Of a stretch of DNA of 64,000 nt, positions 7,858 through 17,128 are shown piece after piece. The notes below the pieces were generated by a model, which was given only the letters and a program-made list of their open reading frames with translations, ran no database searches and had not been told where the DNA came from. A program made the position numbers and the translations under genes. This stretch comes from Arthrobacter sp. 135MFCol5.1 (GTDB taxonomy: Bacteria; Actinomycetota; Actinomycetes; Actinomycetales; Micrococcaceae), in the NCBI RefSeq assembly GCF_000374865.1, contig NZ_KB895454.1, positions 1 through 64,000 on the forward strand, read 5' to 3'. Within the stretch, counting starts at the first letter, position 1. Each line of letters begins with the position of its first letter.

Positions 7858-9264
7858 ATGACACCCCTCCTCCTTCCTGCGGCAGCGCAGCCCTGGAACG
7901 GCCACGACACCCAACTCGTGGTGGTCGCCGCGATCGGCATCGCCCTCATCGTGCTGCTGATCGTCAAATTCAAGCTTCATCCCTTCCTGTCACTGGTGCT
8001 CGGCTCGGCCTTTGTCGGGCTGGCGTCAGGCGTCGGCTTGGACAAGGTCATCAGCAACTTCGAAGACGGCGTGGGCAACACCCTGAAGGAAGTGGGCCTG
8101 CTGATTGCCCTGGGCGCGATGCTGGGCAAACTGCTTGCCGATTCCGGCGGGGCAAACCGCGTGGTGGACACGTTGCTTGGCAAGGTCTCCCCGAAGCTCC
8201 TGCCGTGGGCCATGGCCCTGGTGGCGGTGATCATCGGTCTGCCGATGTTCTTCGAGATCGGCCTGGTGCTCCTGTTGCCGGTCATCGTGCTGGTCGCCCA
8301 GCGGTCCGGCGGAAAGTTGATGCGCGTCGCCATTCCAGCCCTTGCCGGCCTCTCCGTGCTCCACGGACTGGTCCCGCCGCACCCCGGCCCCCTGGTTGCC
8401 ATTTCCAGCCTGAACGCCCCGCTCGGCATCACACTTGCCCTCGGCCTCCTGATCGCCATCCCCACCGTCATTATCTGCGGACCGCTTTTCGCGATCTACG
8501 CCGCCCGCTGGGTCCCCGTCGACGCACCGAAGCTGGCCGGCGGTATCGACACCGAACACACGCAGGCGGACCCGGACGCCAAACGCCAGCCGACCTTCCT
8601 CGTCACCCTGCTGACCATCGTCTTCCCTGTCGTGCTCATGCTCCTCAAGGCCATCGTTGACATCATTTCCCCGGACGCCAAGAACCCCAGCGCGGCACGC
8701 GTGTTCTTCGACTTCATCGGTGAACCGCTCGTCGCCATGACCCTCGCCGTGCTCCTGGCCCTGGTGACCTTCGGCTACGCCGTCGGCTTCTCCGGCAACA
8801 AGATCGGCGGCAAGATCGGTGCCTCCGTGGGACCGATCGCCGCGGTGATCCTCATCGTCGGCGCCGGCGGCGGGTTCAAGCAGACACTGATCGGCGCCGG
8901 CGTCGGAGACGCCGTCGCGAAATGGGCCACCGGCGCGAACATCTCGGTGCTGGTCCTCGGGTTCCTCATCGCCGTGGCCATGCGGCTGGCCACGGGTTCG
9001 GCCACGGTGGCAACCGTCACGGCGGCCGGCATCGTCGCCCCATTGGCCACGTCCCTTTCCCCGGCGCACGCAGGCCTGTTGGCACTCGCGGTGGGTGCAG
9101 GATCGCTGTTCCTCTCCCACGTCAACGACGCCGGATTCTGGCTGGTCAAGGAACTCTTCGGCCTGACCGTGGGCCAGACCTTCAAGACCTGGTCAGTGAT
9201 GGAGACGCTGATCTCGCTCGTCGGCTTCGGCCTGGTGATGCTTCTTTCCGTGGTGATTCCATGA
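7858..9264 (+). CDS. gntP: GntP-family gluconate:H+ symporter
   Basis: A 468-residue integral membrane protein with about 12-14 hydrophobic segments and the GntP-family signatures LVPPHPGPLVAISSL and SATVATVTAAGIVAPL, plus the C-terminal SHVNDAGFWLVKELFGL. ATG 7858 follows AAGGAAACCC; the frame is open further upstream without a better site. The stop overlaps the gluconokinase start (ATGA), so import and phosphorylation are co-translated. Regulation by the divergent GntR protein is likely. Confidence 0.93.
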   Translation: MTPLLLPAAAQPWNGHDTQLVVVAAIGIALIVLLIVKFKLHPFLSLVLGSAFVGLASGVGLDKVISNFEDGVGNTLKEVGLLIALGAMLGKLLADSGGANRVVDTLLGKVSPKLLPWAMALVAVIIGLPMFFEIGLVLLLPVIVLVAQRSGGKLMRVAIPALAGLSVLHGLVPPHPGPLVAISSLNAPLGITLALGLLIAIPTVIICGPLFAIYAARWVPVDAPKLAGGIDTEHTQADPDAKRQPTFLVTLLTIVFPVVLMLLKAIVDIISPDAKNPSAARVFFDFIGEPLVAMTLAVLLALVTFGYAVGFSGNKIGGKIGASVGPIAAVILIVGAGGGFKQTLIGAGVGDAVAKWATGANISVLVLGFLIAVAMRLATGSATVATVTAAGIVAPLATSLSPAHAGLLALAVGAGSLFLSHVNDAGFWLVKELFGLTVGQTFKTWSVMETLISLVGFGLVMLLSVVIP

Positions 9265-9875
9265 CGCAGGATCCAGTGCCCGCACCAGGGCAGGACCAAC
9301 AGCCCGTCCTCGTCATCATGGGTGTCTCAGGTTCCGGCAAGTCCACGGTGGCAGGCATCCTCGCCGGCCAGCTTGGTTGGGACCTTGAGGAGGGCGACGA
9401 TCTCCATTCACCTGAGAACATCGAAAAGATGGCGTCCGGCATCCCGCTGACCGATGACGACCGTTGGCCGTGGCTGGACACGATCGCCTCATGGATCATC
9501 GAACACACCATGGCCGGGATACCAGGCATCATTACCTGCTCAGCGTTGAAGAAGATCTACCGTGACCGCCTCCGTGAGAAGAACGTCGTCTTTGTGCATC
9601 TGTCTGGCTCCAAGGAACAGATCGCACGGCGCCTGACGAGCCGCATGGACCACTACATGCCGGCCACCCTGCTGGATTCACAGATCGCCACCCTGGAACC
9701 TCCGGGACCGGAGGAAAATACCGTCGTCATCGACGTGGGCCGCACTCCCGCAGAGGAAGCAGCCGAAATCGTCCGCCGTTTGGGCCTTTCCCCTGCCGCA
9801 GGCTCCTCGGCCCTCGGCCACCCCAGGCCGGGCACGTCATCCGCCGGCACGTCCGCTGCCGGAAGCGACGGCTAG
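9261..9875 (+). CDS. gntK: Gluconokinase
   Basis: A 204-residue P-loop kinase that phosphorylates gluconate to 6-phosphogluconate for the pentose-phosphate pathway. Walker A is GVSGSGKS (residues 21-28); WDLEEGDDLHSPENIEKM and GIPLTDDDRWPWL are the substrate-binding signatures of GntK/IdnK, and TCSALKKIYRD and LTSRMDHYMPATLLDSQ complete the family pattern. The last ~30 residues are a Gly/Ser/Ala tail outside the conserved fold. It overlaps gntP by four bases and is followed by a strong terminator. Confidence 0.95.
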   Translation: MTQDPVPAPGQDQQPVLVIMGVSGSGKSTVAGILAGQLGWDLEEGDDLHSPENIEKMASGIPLTDDDRWPWLDTIASWIIEHTMAGIPGIITCSALKKIYRDRLREKNVVFVHLSGSKEQIARRLTSRMDHYMPATLLDSQIATLEPPGPEENTVVIDVGRTPAEEAAEIVRRLGLSPAAGSSALGHPRPGTSSAGTSAAGSDG

Positions 9876-9896
9876 GGCCACCTCAGGAGTGGCCAC

Positions 9897-9930
9897 AAAA
9901 TGCAGCGCGCCAATGGCGCGCTGCATTTTT
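9897..9930 (+). terminator. Rho-independent terminator of gntPK
   Basis: Stem TGCAGCGCGCC (9901-9911), loop AAT, stem GGCGCGCTGCA (9915-9925), flanked by AAAA before and TTTTT after. This gives an 11-bp perfect GC-rich stem, extendable by A-T pairs, with a U-tract, 21 bp after the gntK stop. Confidence 0.9.
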
Positions 9931-10052
9931 CTTTGCCCGGAATCGATCCGCCGCATTTCGAGTAGTTTCCTATCGCGTTCTCGGGGTACATCTTCACGCC
10001 GCATCTCGTGACGGTGCACCTGTTGAAGGCCCGGGTGTTTCAGTGCTCCCGG

Positions 10053-10562
10053 TCAGCAGTCGTCGACAATCTTGCCGAGGACACCGCCGATGGCGCCGCC
10101 GACGGCCGCGCCGCCCGGCCCCCCGAAGTATCCTCCGATGATGGCTCCCGCCCCGGCCAGGGTCCCTTGCCAGTTGCCGCCTGATTTCTTGTAGACGACT
10201 GTGGTCTGTCCACCGGAACTGGTTGGCACGTAGGAGCCCATGGCGCCGGATGCATAGGACAGCGCCACGGGGGTGGCGTTGCCGCGGACCAGGAGCTCTT
10301 CGTACGCCTTCTTGACCTCGGTGTGGGCCGCGGCAGCGTCGTGTTTGCCGCCCGTGACGGCGTATCCCAGTTCGCAGATGCGCGTCAGCACGGGCAGCTC
10401 CGATTCGGTGACGAACTGAAGCTCAAGGAGTTTGTTGAGGACGATCTTGTCGGCCCTGAGACGGTCGCCGCCTGCCTCGGCCATGATCCTCTTGACTTCC
10501 CTCCCCGCGGCGCTTTGCATCTCGCTGACGCCGATCCCAAGGAGAGGTTCGAAAGTGGTCAT
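10053..10562 (-). CDS. Hypothetical protein with C-terminal glycine zipper
   Basis: A 169-residue protein; ATG 10562 follows AGAAAGG. Residues 1-100 look helical and soluble (EMQSAAGREVKRIMAEAG, ADKIVLNKLLELQFVTE). Residues ~130-165 are a glycine-rich membrane-like stretch (GAGAIIGGYFGGPGG, then AAVGGAIGGVLGKIVDD) of the glycine-zipper type found in pore-forming or membrane-inserting proteins. No family recognised for the N-terminal part. It appears to be a single-gene unit. Confidence 0.7.
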   Translation of the reverse strand: MTTFEPLLGIGVSEMQSAAGREVKRIMAEAGGDRLRADKIVLNKLLELQFVTESELPVLTRICELGYAVTGGKHDAAAAHTEVKKAYEELLVRGNATPVALSYASGAMGSYVPTSSGGQTTVVYKKSGGNWQGTLAGAGAIIGGYFGGPGGAAVGGAIGGVLGKIVDDC

Positions 10563-10751
10563 TGGAACGCCTTTCTGCTGGATGGTGTGTACGCGGGCAC
10601 CCGCGTTCTCGCAGTTTGCTCCCGCCGCGCGCTCGATGGAAGACCGCACTTAAAGTCCCCGGCGCCGGACCAGGGTGACTTCCCGGCGGGCACCGCGGCC
10701 CCGGGACCGGCCGCCTCAATGGGCCGCCCTGGACTGGCACCGCGGGGAGGT

Positions 10752-11267
10752 TCAGGCTCTGCCCGTCGCCTGGACCTGCCGCAGGATCTCGTCCACCACG
10801 TCATGGAGCGGCGCGGTGGCGTCGATGGCGATGCCGCCAGGCGGGATGTCCTCCCGTGTCCTGTGCAGCTGCTCAATCAGTGCCCGCTCCGCCGGCCGCC
10901 CACCCCATTCCTCATCGGGGCGCCCGTCAAGCCGCCGTTTCAGCGTCTCCAGGTCCACCTCCAAGACGAAGACGCCGTCAAACAGGTGGATGAACTTTCC
11001 GAGGTTTCTTGAACCTCCGCAGAAAAAGGTCACCGCCTCACTCCGGTCCGAGGCGAGGGCTTCCACGTCGCCCACCCGCCAGAGGTGGTGATGATGCGCA
11101 GCGGCGCCGCTGATGCCCGCCTGTGGTTCGCCGGTTTCCGGATCACCCTGGTAGGCCAGCTCCCGGTCGCCATTGATGGCTTGGAAGCCGCGCCGCCGCA
11201 ATTCGTTGCATACGGCGGTCTTTCCGGTCCCTGAACCACCTTCCACCAGGTAATTCCCTCTGCCCAT
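10752..11267 (-). CDS. P-loop ATPase/kinase-like protein
   Basis: A 171-residue protein with Walker A GGSGTGKT at residues 9-16 and a small nucleoside-kinase-like fold (HLFDGVFVLEVDLETLKRRLDGR resembles the lid and adenine-binding region). Start ATG 11267 places the P-loop at the usual distance from the N-terminus; the frame is open to 11336 but that stretch overlaps the divergent transglycosylase region. Substrate unknown; similar short ATPases are usually annotated as AAA_33-type kinases. Confidence 0.75.
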   Translation of the reverse strand: MGRGNYLVEGGSGTGKTAVCNELRRRGFQAINGDRELAYQGDPETGEPQAGISGAAAHHHHLWRVGDVEALASDRSEAVTFFCGGSRNLGKFIHLFDGVFVLEVDLETLKRRLDGRPDEEWGGRPAERALIEQLHRTREDIPPGGIAIDATAPLHDVVDEILRQVQATGRA

Positions 11268-11322
11268 GCCTGATGGTACCCAGCCGTCAACCGGCTGCGG
11301 CCGGAAATGGTTTGATTGGTCA

Positions 11323-12075
11323 GTGCTCCGTTTCAAACGCTACCTGGTTCTCTGCCTCTTCCTGGTGGGCGTTATGACCGCGTTCTCGTTCTGGGCCATC
11401 GGGCAGCGGGGCGCGGACGCACACGGGGCCTTTTCGCCGCCGCCCCGGGCGGCCGTAAAGATGGATGCGTTGTCCGCCGGCATGACGACGGCGGTGAAGG
11501 TGACCAGGGCCCCGGACGGTGGGTGGCTCGCGCAGGCGGCCGCGCAGACCGGGATCCCCGCTACCGTGCTGCGGGTGTATGTTGCCGCAGCTGCTGCTGC
11601 CAACGATTCCAATCCTGGCTGCGGGATCGGCTGGAACACGGTGGCGGCCGTGGGCTTCGTCGAATCGGCGCACGGAACTTACGGCGGCGGGAGCCTGGAC
11701 AAGGACGGTCACGCAACGGGCCCCATTGTGGGCCCAAGCCTCAACGGCGCCGGCTTCGCCGCCATCCCTGACACGGACGGCGGTGCCCTGGATGGTGACG
11801 CCCGCTGGGACCATGCCGTTGGACCGATGCAGTTCATCCCTTCCACCTGGAAGATGGCGGGCCTGGACGGAAACGGCGACGGCCTGGCGGATCCGTTCAA
11901 CCTGGACGACGCCGCCCTCACCGCCGCGACGTACCTGTGCGGCCACGGCCGCGACCTGACCACAGCGCAGGGGTGGACTAATGCCATCTACTCGTACAAC
12001 CAGTCAGATGCCTACGTCCGGCAGGTGCGCGCCCAGGCCACTGCCTATGCCGCGAAGACGGGCACGGCCGAGTAG
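11323..12075 (+). CDS. Lytic murein transglycosylase
   Basis: A ~250-residue exported peptidoglycan lytic enzyme. An N-terminal signal-anchor (RYLVLCLFLVGVMTAFSFWA) is followed by a linker and a soluble-lytic-transglycosylase domain: AAVGFVESAHGTYGG contains the catalytic Glu, and DHAVGPMQFIPSTWK and DPFNLDDAALTAATYLC complete the SLT_2 pattern. GTG 11323 is the best-placed start before the signal; ATG 11266 is possible but abuts the divergent gene. It cleaves the glycan strand of the cell wall to give anhydromuropeptides. Confidence 0.85.
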   Translation: MLRFKRYLVLCLFLVGVMTAFSFWAIGQRGADAHGAFSPPPRAAVKMDALSAGMTTAVKVTRAPDGGWLAQAAAQTGIPATVLRVYVAAAAAANDSNPGCGIGWNTVAAVGFVESAHGTYGGGSLDKDGHATGPIVGPSLNGAGFAAIPDTDGGALDGDARWDHAVGPMQFIPSTWKMAGLDGNGDGLADPFNLDDAALTAATYLCGHGRDLTTAQGWTNAIYSYNQSDAYVRQVRAQATAYAAKTGTAE

Positions 12076-12148
12076 CACACAATTAGGGGCGTGGTTAGAC
12101 ACCTGCCAGGGCAATCCGCCACACCCGCACGGCAGGTAGTCTGGGCGC

Positions 12149-12685
12149 GTGGACTTCTCCTGCGAACTCGCCAACGGCATCGTGCTCCGTCCCGTCCACC
12201 TGTCTGACGCCGCGCCGCTGGCCGCCGCGTTCCAGGCCAACCGCGCTTACCTCGCACCGTGGGAACCGGTCAGGCCCGAGGAGTTCTACACGGTCCAGGG
12301 CCAGCATGACGTCCTCACCCGGCGGCTGAAGGACCTCGACGACGGCACCGCACTCCCGATGGTCCTCGTGGCGGACAAGGCAGTGGTCGGCCTGCTGACC
12401 CTGAGCTCGATCGTCCGCGGCGCCTTCCAAAACGCCCACGTGGGTTACTGGACCGCACAGGACGCCCAAGGGGGAGGGCTCATGACGTCGGCGCTGGCCG
12501 CGGCGATGATCATTGCCAAGGCCCAACTCGGCCTGCACCGCCTCGAGGCGGCCACGCTCCTGCACAACACGGCATCGCAACGGGTGCTGGAGAAGAACGG
12601 CTTCGAGGCGTACGGCACCGCCCGGGCCTACCTGCGGATCGCCGGCCAGTGGCAGGACCACCGCATGTACCAGCGCATCCTTTAA
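12149..12685 (+). CDS. GNAT-family N-acetyltransferase (RimJ/RimL-like)
   Basis: A 178-residue acetyltransferase. LRPVHLSDAAPLAAAFQANR is the typical RimJ-like N-terminus, HVGYWTAQDAQGGGLMTSAL the acetyl-CoA loop and LEAATLLHNTASQRVLEKNG the C-terminal signature. Target (ribosomal protein N-terminus or small molecule) not predictable. The GTG start has no ribosome site, but TAGTCT sits about 7 bp upstream, consistent with a leaderless transcript. Confidence 0.88.
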   Translation: MDFSCELANGIVLRPVHLSDAAPLAAAFQANRAYLAPWEPVRPEEFYTVQGQHDVLTRRLKDLDDGTALPMVLVADKAVVGLLTLSSIVRGAFQNAHVGYWTAQDAQGGGLMTSALAAAMIIAKAQLGLHRLEAATLLHNTASQRVLEKNGFEAYGTARAYLRIAGQWQDHRMYQRIL

Positions 12686-12697
12686 GAGCGCCGGACC

Positions 12698-12714
12698 GCG
12701 GCAGCCGCTGCCGC
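12698..12714. terminator. GC-rich inverted repeat between convergent genes
   Basis: GCGGCAGC (12698-12705), one base, GCTGCCGC (12707-12714), located between the ends of the convergent GNAT and GH35 genes. There is no U-tract, so any terminator role is weakly supported. Confidence 0.3.
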
Positions 12715-12731
12715 TTTGAGACGCGGGGAGC

Positions 12732-14504
12732 CTACTTTTCGTCCAGCCCAAGGTCCGGGCCGGACACGAACTGCGCTGCGCGGGTGGCGCTGCCTTGCAG
12801 TTCGAGAATGGCGAGTTCGTTGCTGCCGGCCCGGATCAGGGGCCCTGGCACGTAGAGAGTGCGCTGCGGCCCGCGGCTCCAGTAACGGCCCAGGTTGAAG
12901 CCGTTGATGAAGGCGTTGCCCTTGGTCCATCCGTCCAGCCGCAAATACCGGTCGCCGGGAGCGTCGGCCGTGAAGGTGGCGAAGGAGACGGAAGGTCCGG
13001 CCACGCCGCCGGAGCCGTGCGGCGCACCGCCCCCGGAACCGGGCAGCGGCACTGCAGCGGCCCGGAAAGCCGCAAGGGACGAAAGGTCCACACGCCGGAT
13101 GGTCCAGTCCGCAAGCTCAACGCCATTCAGCCGCGCCGGCCCGATCAGGCCCTTGGCTTCGCCGATCCGTGGCCCGTAGTTGACCCGGCCCTGGTCTCCG
13201 ACCAGGATCTGCAGTTTCCCACCTGACGGCAGGACGATGGTGCGCTCGCCGAGTTCGCGGGCCAGGACACCCGCCGGGATGCCGTCCAGGAAGAACTGGG
13301 CGCGGTCTCGCACGTCGCTGAAGGTGAGGACTCCGGCGTCGGGCATGTGCCGTTCGTAGAGGACGAACCCCCGGTACTGGCCGGTGGCCTCGCCCGGTGG
13401 CACGGGGCCGGGGACCGCTGCGGCGGGCAGGGCGCCGGCAACGTCCAGCAGCGCGGCGCTCAACCCCACAACCACCGCCGCCTCGGCAGCGGCCGGGCGC
13501 CGCGAAGGGACCTCCGGAGGAACGGGGAAATGTTTGGCTATGACCTCGCGGAACGCAAAGTACTTGTCGGTGGGGTATCCGTCCTCGGACAGCGGGGCGT
13601 CATAGTCGTAGGAGGTGATGGTGGGTTCGTAGATGCCTTTGTCGTTCGCGCCGTTGGTGAATCCGAAGTTCGTGCCGCCGTGGAACATGTAGATATTCAC
13701 CGACGCCCCGGCGGACAGCAAGGTGTCCAGCTCGGCGGCGGACGCGGCGGCGTCCGTGGTGTGGTGGTGCGTTCCCCAGGTGTCGAACCAGCCGTTCCAG
13801 AACTCTGCACACATGAGCGGGCCGTCCGCCTGCCGTTCCCGCAGGAACGCAAGCCGCTCGGCGGCGCGGGAACCAAAAGTGCCGGTCTTGTGCAGCCCTG
13901 GCAGTGAGCCGTCCTCGATCATGGTCCCGAACGGCTGGTCGCAGGTAAACAGGGGAACGTCCACGCCTGCCCGCCTTGCGACCTCCACCAGGTGTTGCAG
14001 GTACGGCTTGTCCGAGCCGTAGGCGCCATACTCGTTCTCGATCTGGAACAGGATGACCGGCCCGCCGCGGGTGGCCTGCCGCTCCACCACGATGGGCAGC
14101 AGGTTATCCATGAAACCATCCACCGCCGCCAGGTAACGGGGTTCGCTGCTGCGGATACCGATGGAGGGATCGGTGAAGAGCCACGCCGGCAGTCCGCCGT
14201 TGTCCCATTCCGCGCAGACATACGGCCCCGGCCGCACGATGGCCCGCATTCCTTCCGCGTCTACCAGGTCCAGGAACCGGGCAAGGTCCAGGCCGCCGCC
14301 GGTCCGGAACACTCCGGGAGTGGGGGAGTGCTCGTTCCACGGCACGTACGTTTCGATGGTGTTCAGGCCCATCAGCCGCGCCTTGCGGATCCGGTCTGCC
14401 CAAAGGTCCGGGTGGACGCGGAAGTAGTGGATGCCGCCGGAGAGGATGCGGAACGGCTCCCCGTCCAGCAGGAAGTCGCGTCTGCCGATGGCAAAGGTGT
14501 GCAC
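12732..14504 (-). CDS. Glycoside hydrolase family 35 beta-galactosidase
   Basis: A 590-residue retaining beta-galactosidase. GTG 14504 (VHTFAIGRRDFLLDGEPF) is chosen because conserved GH35 sequence starts there and AGGA lies upstream just past the DUF624 stop. RPGPYVCAEWDNGGLPAWL, GGPVILFQIENEYG (acid/base Glu158) and CAEFWNGWFDTWG (nucleophile Glu234) are all intact. The C-terminal ~250 residues are beta-rich accessory domains ending in a galactose-binding-type fold (GWTKGNAFINGFNLGRYW). No signal peptide, so it acts on imported oligosaccharides. Last gene of the leftward ABC operon. Confidence 0.95.
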   Translation of the reverse strand: MHTFAIGRRDFLLDGEPFRILSGGIHYFRVHPDLWADRIRKARLMGLNTIETYVPWNEHSPTPGVFRTGGGLDLARFLDLVDAEGMRAIVRPGPYVCAEWDNGGLPAWLFTDPSIGIRSSEPRYLAAVDGFMDNLLPIVVERQATRGGPVILFQIENEYGAYGSDKPYLQHLVEVARRAGVDVPLFTCDQPFGTMIEDGSLPGLHKTGTFGSRAAERLAFLRERQADGPLMCAEFWNGWFDTWGTHHHTTDAAASAAELDTLLSAGASVNIYMFHGGTNFGFTNGANDKGIYEPTITSYDYDAPLSEDGYPTDKYFAFREVIAKHFPVPPEVPSRRPAAAEAAVVVGLSAALLDVAGALPAAAVPGPVPPGEATGQYRGFVLYERHMPDAGVLTFSDVRDRAQFFLDGIPAGVLARELGERTIVLPSGGKLQILVGDQGRVNYGPRIGEAKGLIGPARLNGVELADWTIRRVDLSSLAAFRAAAVPLPGSGGGAPHGSGGVAGPSVSFATFTADAPGDRYLRLDGWTKGNAFINGFNLGRYWSRGPQRTLYVPGPLIRAGSNELAILELQGSATRAAQFVSGPDLGLDEK

Positions 14505-14514
14505 GGAGGGAATC

Positions 14515-15249
14515 CTAGGAAGTACGCAGGACGGAAGAGTAGGCATAGGCGGCGTTGCTCCAAGCCACAAACAGCAGCGGTGCCGGTGCCAGGGCCACGC
14601 CCAGGACCGGTTGCAGCACGGCCGCGGAGGCAATGATCCCCAGCAGCACCAGCATGGCCAGGCTCAGGTACCAGCGCTGGACGGACAGGTAGAGGGACGC
14701 CTTGAGCAGGCTTATCAGCCCCTTGCCGGGAAGGAGTACGACGCCGGCAATCGCCATCACGGCCACGCTCACGGTCATCGCGGCGGCCACCACGATCACG
14801 GGCACCAGGAGTGCGGCGGCCGGCATGGACTGCACGATCGCCAGGTCCACGCCAAGGAAGAGCAGTACCGCCACGGCCGCGGCTCCGAGCAGGGCCGCCC
14901 GACGGAAACCGCGCCGGTAGCCCCGCAGGAAGGAGGCCACCGGCTTGGCCGCGGCGCCGTCGTCGTGCAATGCCTGGAAGGAGGCGAAGAGTCCGGCGAG
15001 CGACGGCGGAACGGTGACGCACAGCGCCAGGAAGAAAGGCCATGCCGCGGCCGGATCCGCCACCAGGGCAAGGCACAGCACCAGCGGGGCGTTGGCGAGC
15101 GCCACGAGCACATTACCGGCCAGGAAGGTGTAGATGAAGCCGAAGATGCTGCCGAACGCGTCGAACCCGGGGCCGGGGATGCGCCCGGCCAGGCCGCGCC
15201 GCGGGGGCCCACCCGGCCGGGACGTGTGGTCCTGCGCCACGGAGGTCAT
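14515..15249 (-). CDS. DUF624 membrane protein (YesL-like)
   Basis: A 244-residue membrane protein of the YesL/DUF624 family, with hydrophobic segments starting at IFGFIYTFLAGNVLVALA and including AFFLALCVTV-like, LLGAAAVAVLLFLGVDL and VIVVAAAMTVSVAVMAIAG regions. These proteins recur inside oligosaccharide ABC operons; their role is not established. The ATG overlaps the stop of the upstream permease (ATGA) and the gene ends 10 bp before the GH35 start, so it is fully embedded in the operon. Confidence 0.85.
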   Translation of the reverse strand: MTSVAQDHTSRPGGPPRRGLAGRIPGPGFDAFGSIFGFIYTFLAGNVLVALANAPLVLCLALVADPAAAWPFFLALCVTVPPSLAGLFASFQALHDDGAAAKPVASFLRGYRRGFRRAALLGAAAVAVLLFLGVDLAIVQSMPAAALLVPVIVVAAAMTVSVAVMAIAGVVLLPGKGLISLLKASLYLSVQRWYLSLAMLVLLGIIASAAVLQPVLGVALAPAPLLFVAWSNAAYAYSSVLRTS

Positions 15250-16181
15250 CCCTTCATCCCGCTCGTGGCGATGCCCTGGATGAAGTACCGCTGCCCGATG
15301 AGGAAGATGGCCAGGATGGGGATCACCGAGATGACGGACCCGGTCATGATCATGGCGTACTCGGCGTCGAACTGGCCCACGAAGGAACGCAGCCCCAGCT
15401 GAACGGTCCAGAGCCGGTTGGAGGTGAGGTAGATGAACGGGCCCATGTAGTCGTTCCACGTGTTCACGAACGTCAGCAGTGCCAGGCTGGCCAGCGCCGG
15501 CTTGGACAGCGGCAGGATCACCCGGGCCCAGATCCCGTATTCGCTCAAGCCATCTATCCGGGCGGCTTCGCACAGTTCATCAGGGATGGTCATGTAGTAC
15601 TGCCGCATCAGGAAAACACCGAATGCGCCGAACGCCTGGAGCAGGATCAGGGCGTTGAAGCTGTTGGTCAGGCCCAGGTTCTGCATCATGATGTACTGCG
15701 GCACCATGTAGGCCTGCCAGGGCACGGCGATGGTGCCGATGTAGCAGAGGAACAGGACGTCCCGGCCCGGGAAACGGACCTTGGAGAAGCCGTAAGCTGC
15801 CAGCGATCCGGTGAGCACCTGCAGGCAGGTGATGATCACGGCCAGGTACAGCGAGTTCTGCAGGTACCCCATCATGGGGATCCGGGTCCAGATGTCCGTG
15901 TAGTTGCTCCACACGAACTCGCTGGGAATCCACTGGATGGGCACCGTGAGGACCTGGTTGTTTTCCTTCAGCGAGGAGGAGACCATCCAGATGAACGGCA
16001 CCATGAGCGCCACCACCAGCACGGCCAGCACGGCGTAGATGACAAGGTCTGTGGTGCGTTTTTTCTGCTCCCGCGGTGAACGGCGGCGTTCGGTGCGGCG
16101 GTCCTCTTCGGCGGTGTTCGGGGGAAGCCCGATTCCCAGGAGCCGGGACTCGGCCTTGAGGTCTTCGGCCATGTTGGTCAT
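15246..16181 (-). CDS. Carbohydrate ABC transporter permease (MalG-like)
   Basis: A 311-residue inner-membrane permease with six predicted helices. The coupling EAA motif is LCEAARIDGLSEYGIWARVILPLSKPAL, split by the consensus Gly. The N-terminal ~45 residues are cytoplasmic and hydrophilic. Its start touches the stop of the partner permease gene (TGATG). It forms the heterodimeric channel with the 16181-17119 product; no ATPase gene is present, so a shared MsiK-like ATPase encoded elsewhere probably energises the system, as is usual in actinobacterial CUT1 transporters. Confidence 0.93.
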   Translation of the reverse strand: MTNMAEDLKAESRLLGIGLPPNTAEEDRRTERRRSPREQKKRTTDLVIYAVLAVLVVALMVPFIWMVSSSLKENNQVLTVPIQWIPSEFVWSNYTDIWTRIPMMGYLQNSLYLAVIITCLQVLTGSLAAYGFSKVRFPGRDVLFLCYIGTIAVPWQAYMVPQYIMMQNLGLTNSFNALILLQAFGAFGVFLMRQYYMTIPDELCEAARIDGLSEYGIWARVILPLSKPALASLALLTFVNTWNDYMGPFIYLTSNRLWTVQLGLRSFVGQFDAEYAMIMTGSVISVIPILAIFLIGQRYFIQGIATSGMKG

Positions 16182-17119
16182 CAGCGTTCCCTCCGCTGTT
16201 GGATCTTGAACTGCAGGACGGTGACCGTCAGCACGATCAGGAACAGCACGAGCGAGATCGCGGACGAGTAGCCGAACTTCCCCTCGCCGATGCCCTCCTG
16301 GTAGATGAGCTGGGACAGGACCGTGGTGGAGCGGCCGGGACCGCCGTTGGTCATCACCACGATGAGGTCGAAGACCTTGAAACTGGAAACCGTCAGCATG
16401 ACCACCACGAAGAACGTGGTGGGCCGCAGGGACGGAATGGTGACGTTCCAGAACCGCTGCCAGGCGCTGGCGCCGTCAACCTCCGCTGCCTCGTAAAGTT
16501 CCGAGGGGATGGCCTGCAGGCCCGCCAGGTACAGCACCATGTAATAGCCCATGTCCCGCCAGACGCTGGTGATGATGACGGCGGGAAGTGCCCAGTCCGA
16601 GCTGGAGGTCCAGCCCGGCGCGTTGGCGATGCCGATCGCGTGCAGGAACTGGTTGATGGGTCCGTTGTCCGGGCTGAAGAGCATGTTCCAGACGACGGCG
16701 ACGGCCACCAGGGAGGTGATGTACGGGAAGAAGATGGCCACCCGGAAGAAGCCGATGCCTTTGAGCTTGCGGTTCAGCAGCATGGCCAGCAGCAGGGCCA
16801 GGGCCATGGTCAGCGGCACGTGCCCGATCGCGTAGACCACGGTGTTCCGCAGGGCCACCCAGAAGGAGTCGCTGGCCAGCATCCGCTGGAAGTTCGCCAG
16901 TCCCACCCACTTGGGGGCACTGAAGGAGGTCCATTCCATAAAGGAAAGGGCGAATGCGGCCAGCACCGGGATGAGCGTGAAGGCCAGGAATCCCAGGAAG
17001 TTCGGCAGGATGAACGTCCAGCCGATCAGGGTGTTGCGCCGCGCCTGTTTCCGGTTGCCCCGGCCGGGAGCCGGGGCTGCAGCGGGCGCGGCGGCCGGGG
17101 TGATGGTTTTGGTTGTCAT
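16181..17119 (-). CDS. Carbohydrate ABC transporter permease (MalF/UgpA-like)
   Basis: A 312-residue permease with an Ala/Pro-rich cytoplasmic N-terminus, then six helices. The EAA loop is ELYEAAEVDGASAWQRFWNVTIPSLRPT, the standard site of contact with the ATPase. It follows the binding-protein gene by 9 bp and overlaps the next permease by one base. Together these form a CUT1 oligosaccharide importer whose substrate must be judged from the neighbouring hydrolases. Confidence 0.93.
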   Translation of the reverse strand: MTTKTITPAAAPAAAPAPGRGNRKQARRNTLIGWTFILPNFLGFLAFTLIPVLAAFALSFMEWTSFSAPKWVGLANFQRMLASDSFWVALRNTVVYAIGHVPLTMALALLLAMLLNRKLKGIGFFRVAIFFPYITSLVAVAVVWNMLFSPDNGPINQFLHAIGIANAPGWTSSSDWALPAVIITSVWRDMGYYMVLYLAGLQAIPSELYEAAEVDGASAWQRFWNVTIPSLRPTTFFVVVMLTVSSFKVFDLIVVMTNGGPGRSTTVLSQLIYQEGIGEGKFGYSSAISLVLFLIVLTVTVLQFKIQQRRER

Positions 17120-17128
17120 GGCTGCCTG

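Noticed and set aside
13347-13907. Long + strand frame inside the GH35 gene
   Set aside because: It is antisense to an intact, motif-complete beta-galactosidase and shows no domain of its own.
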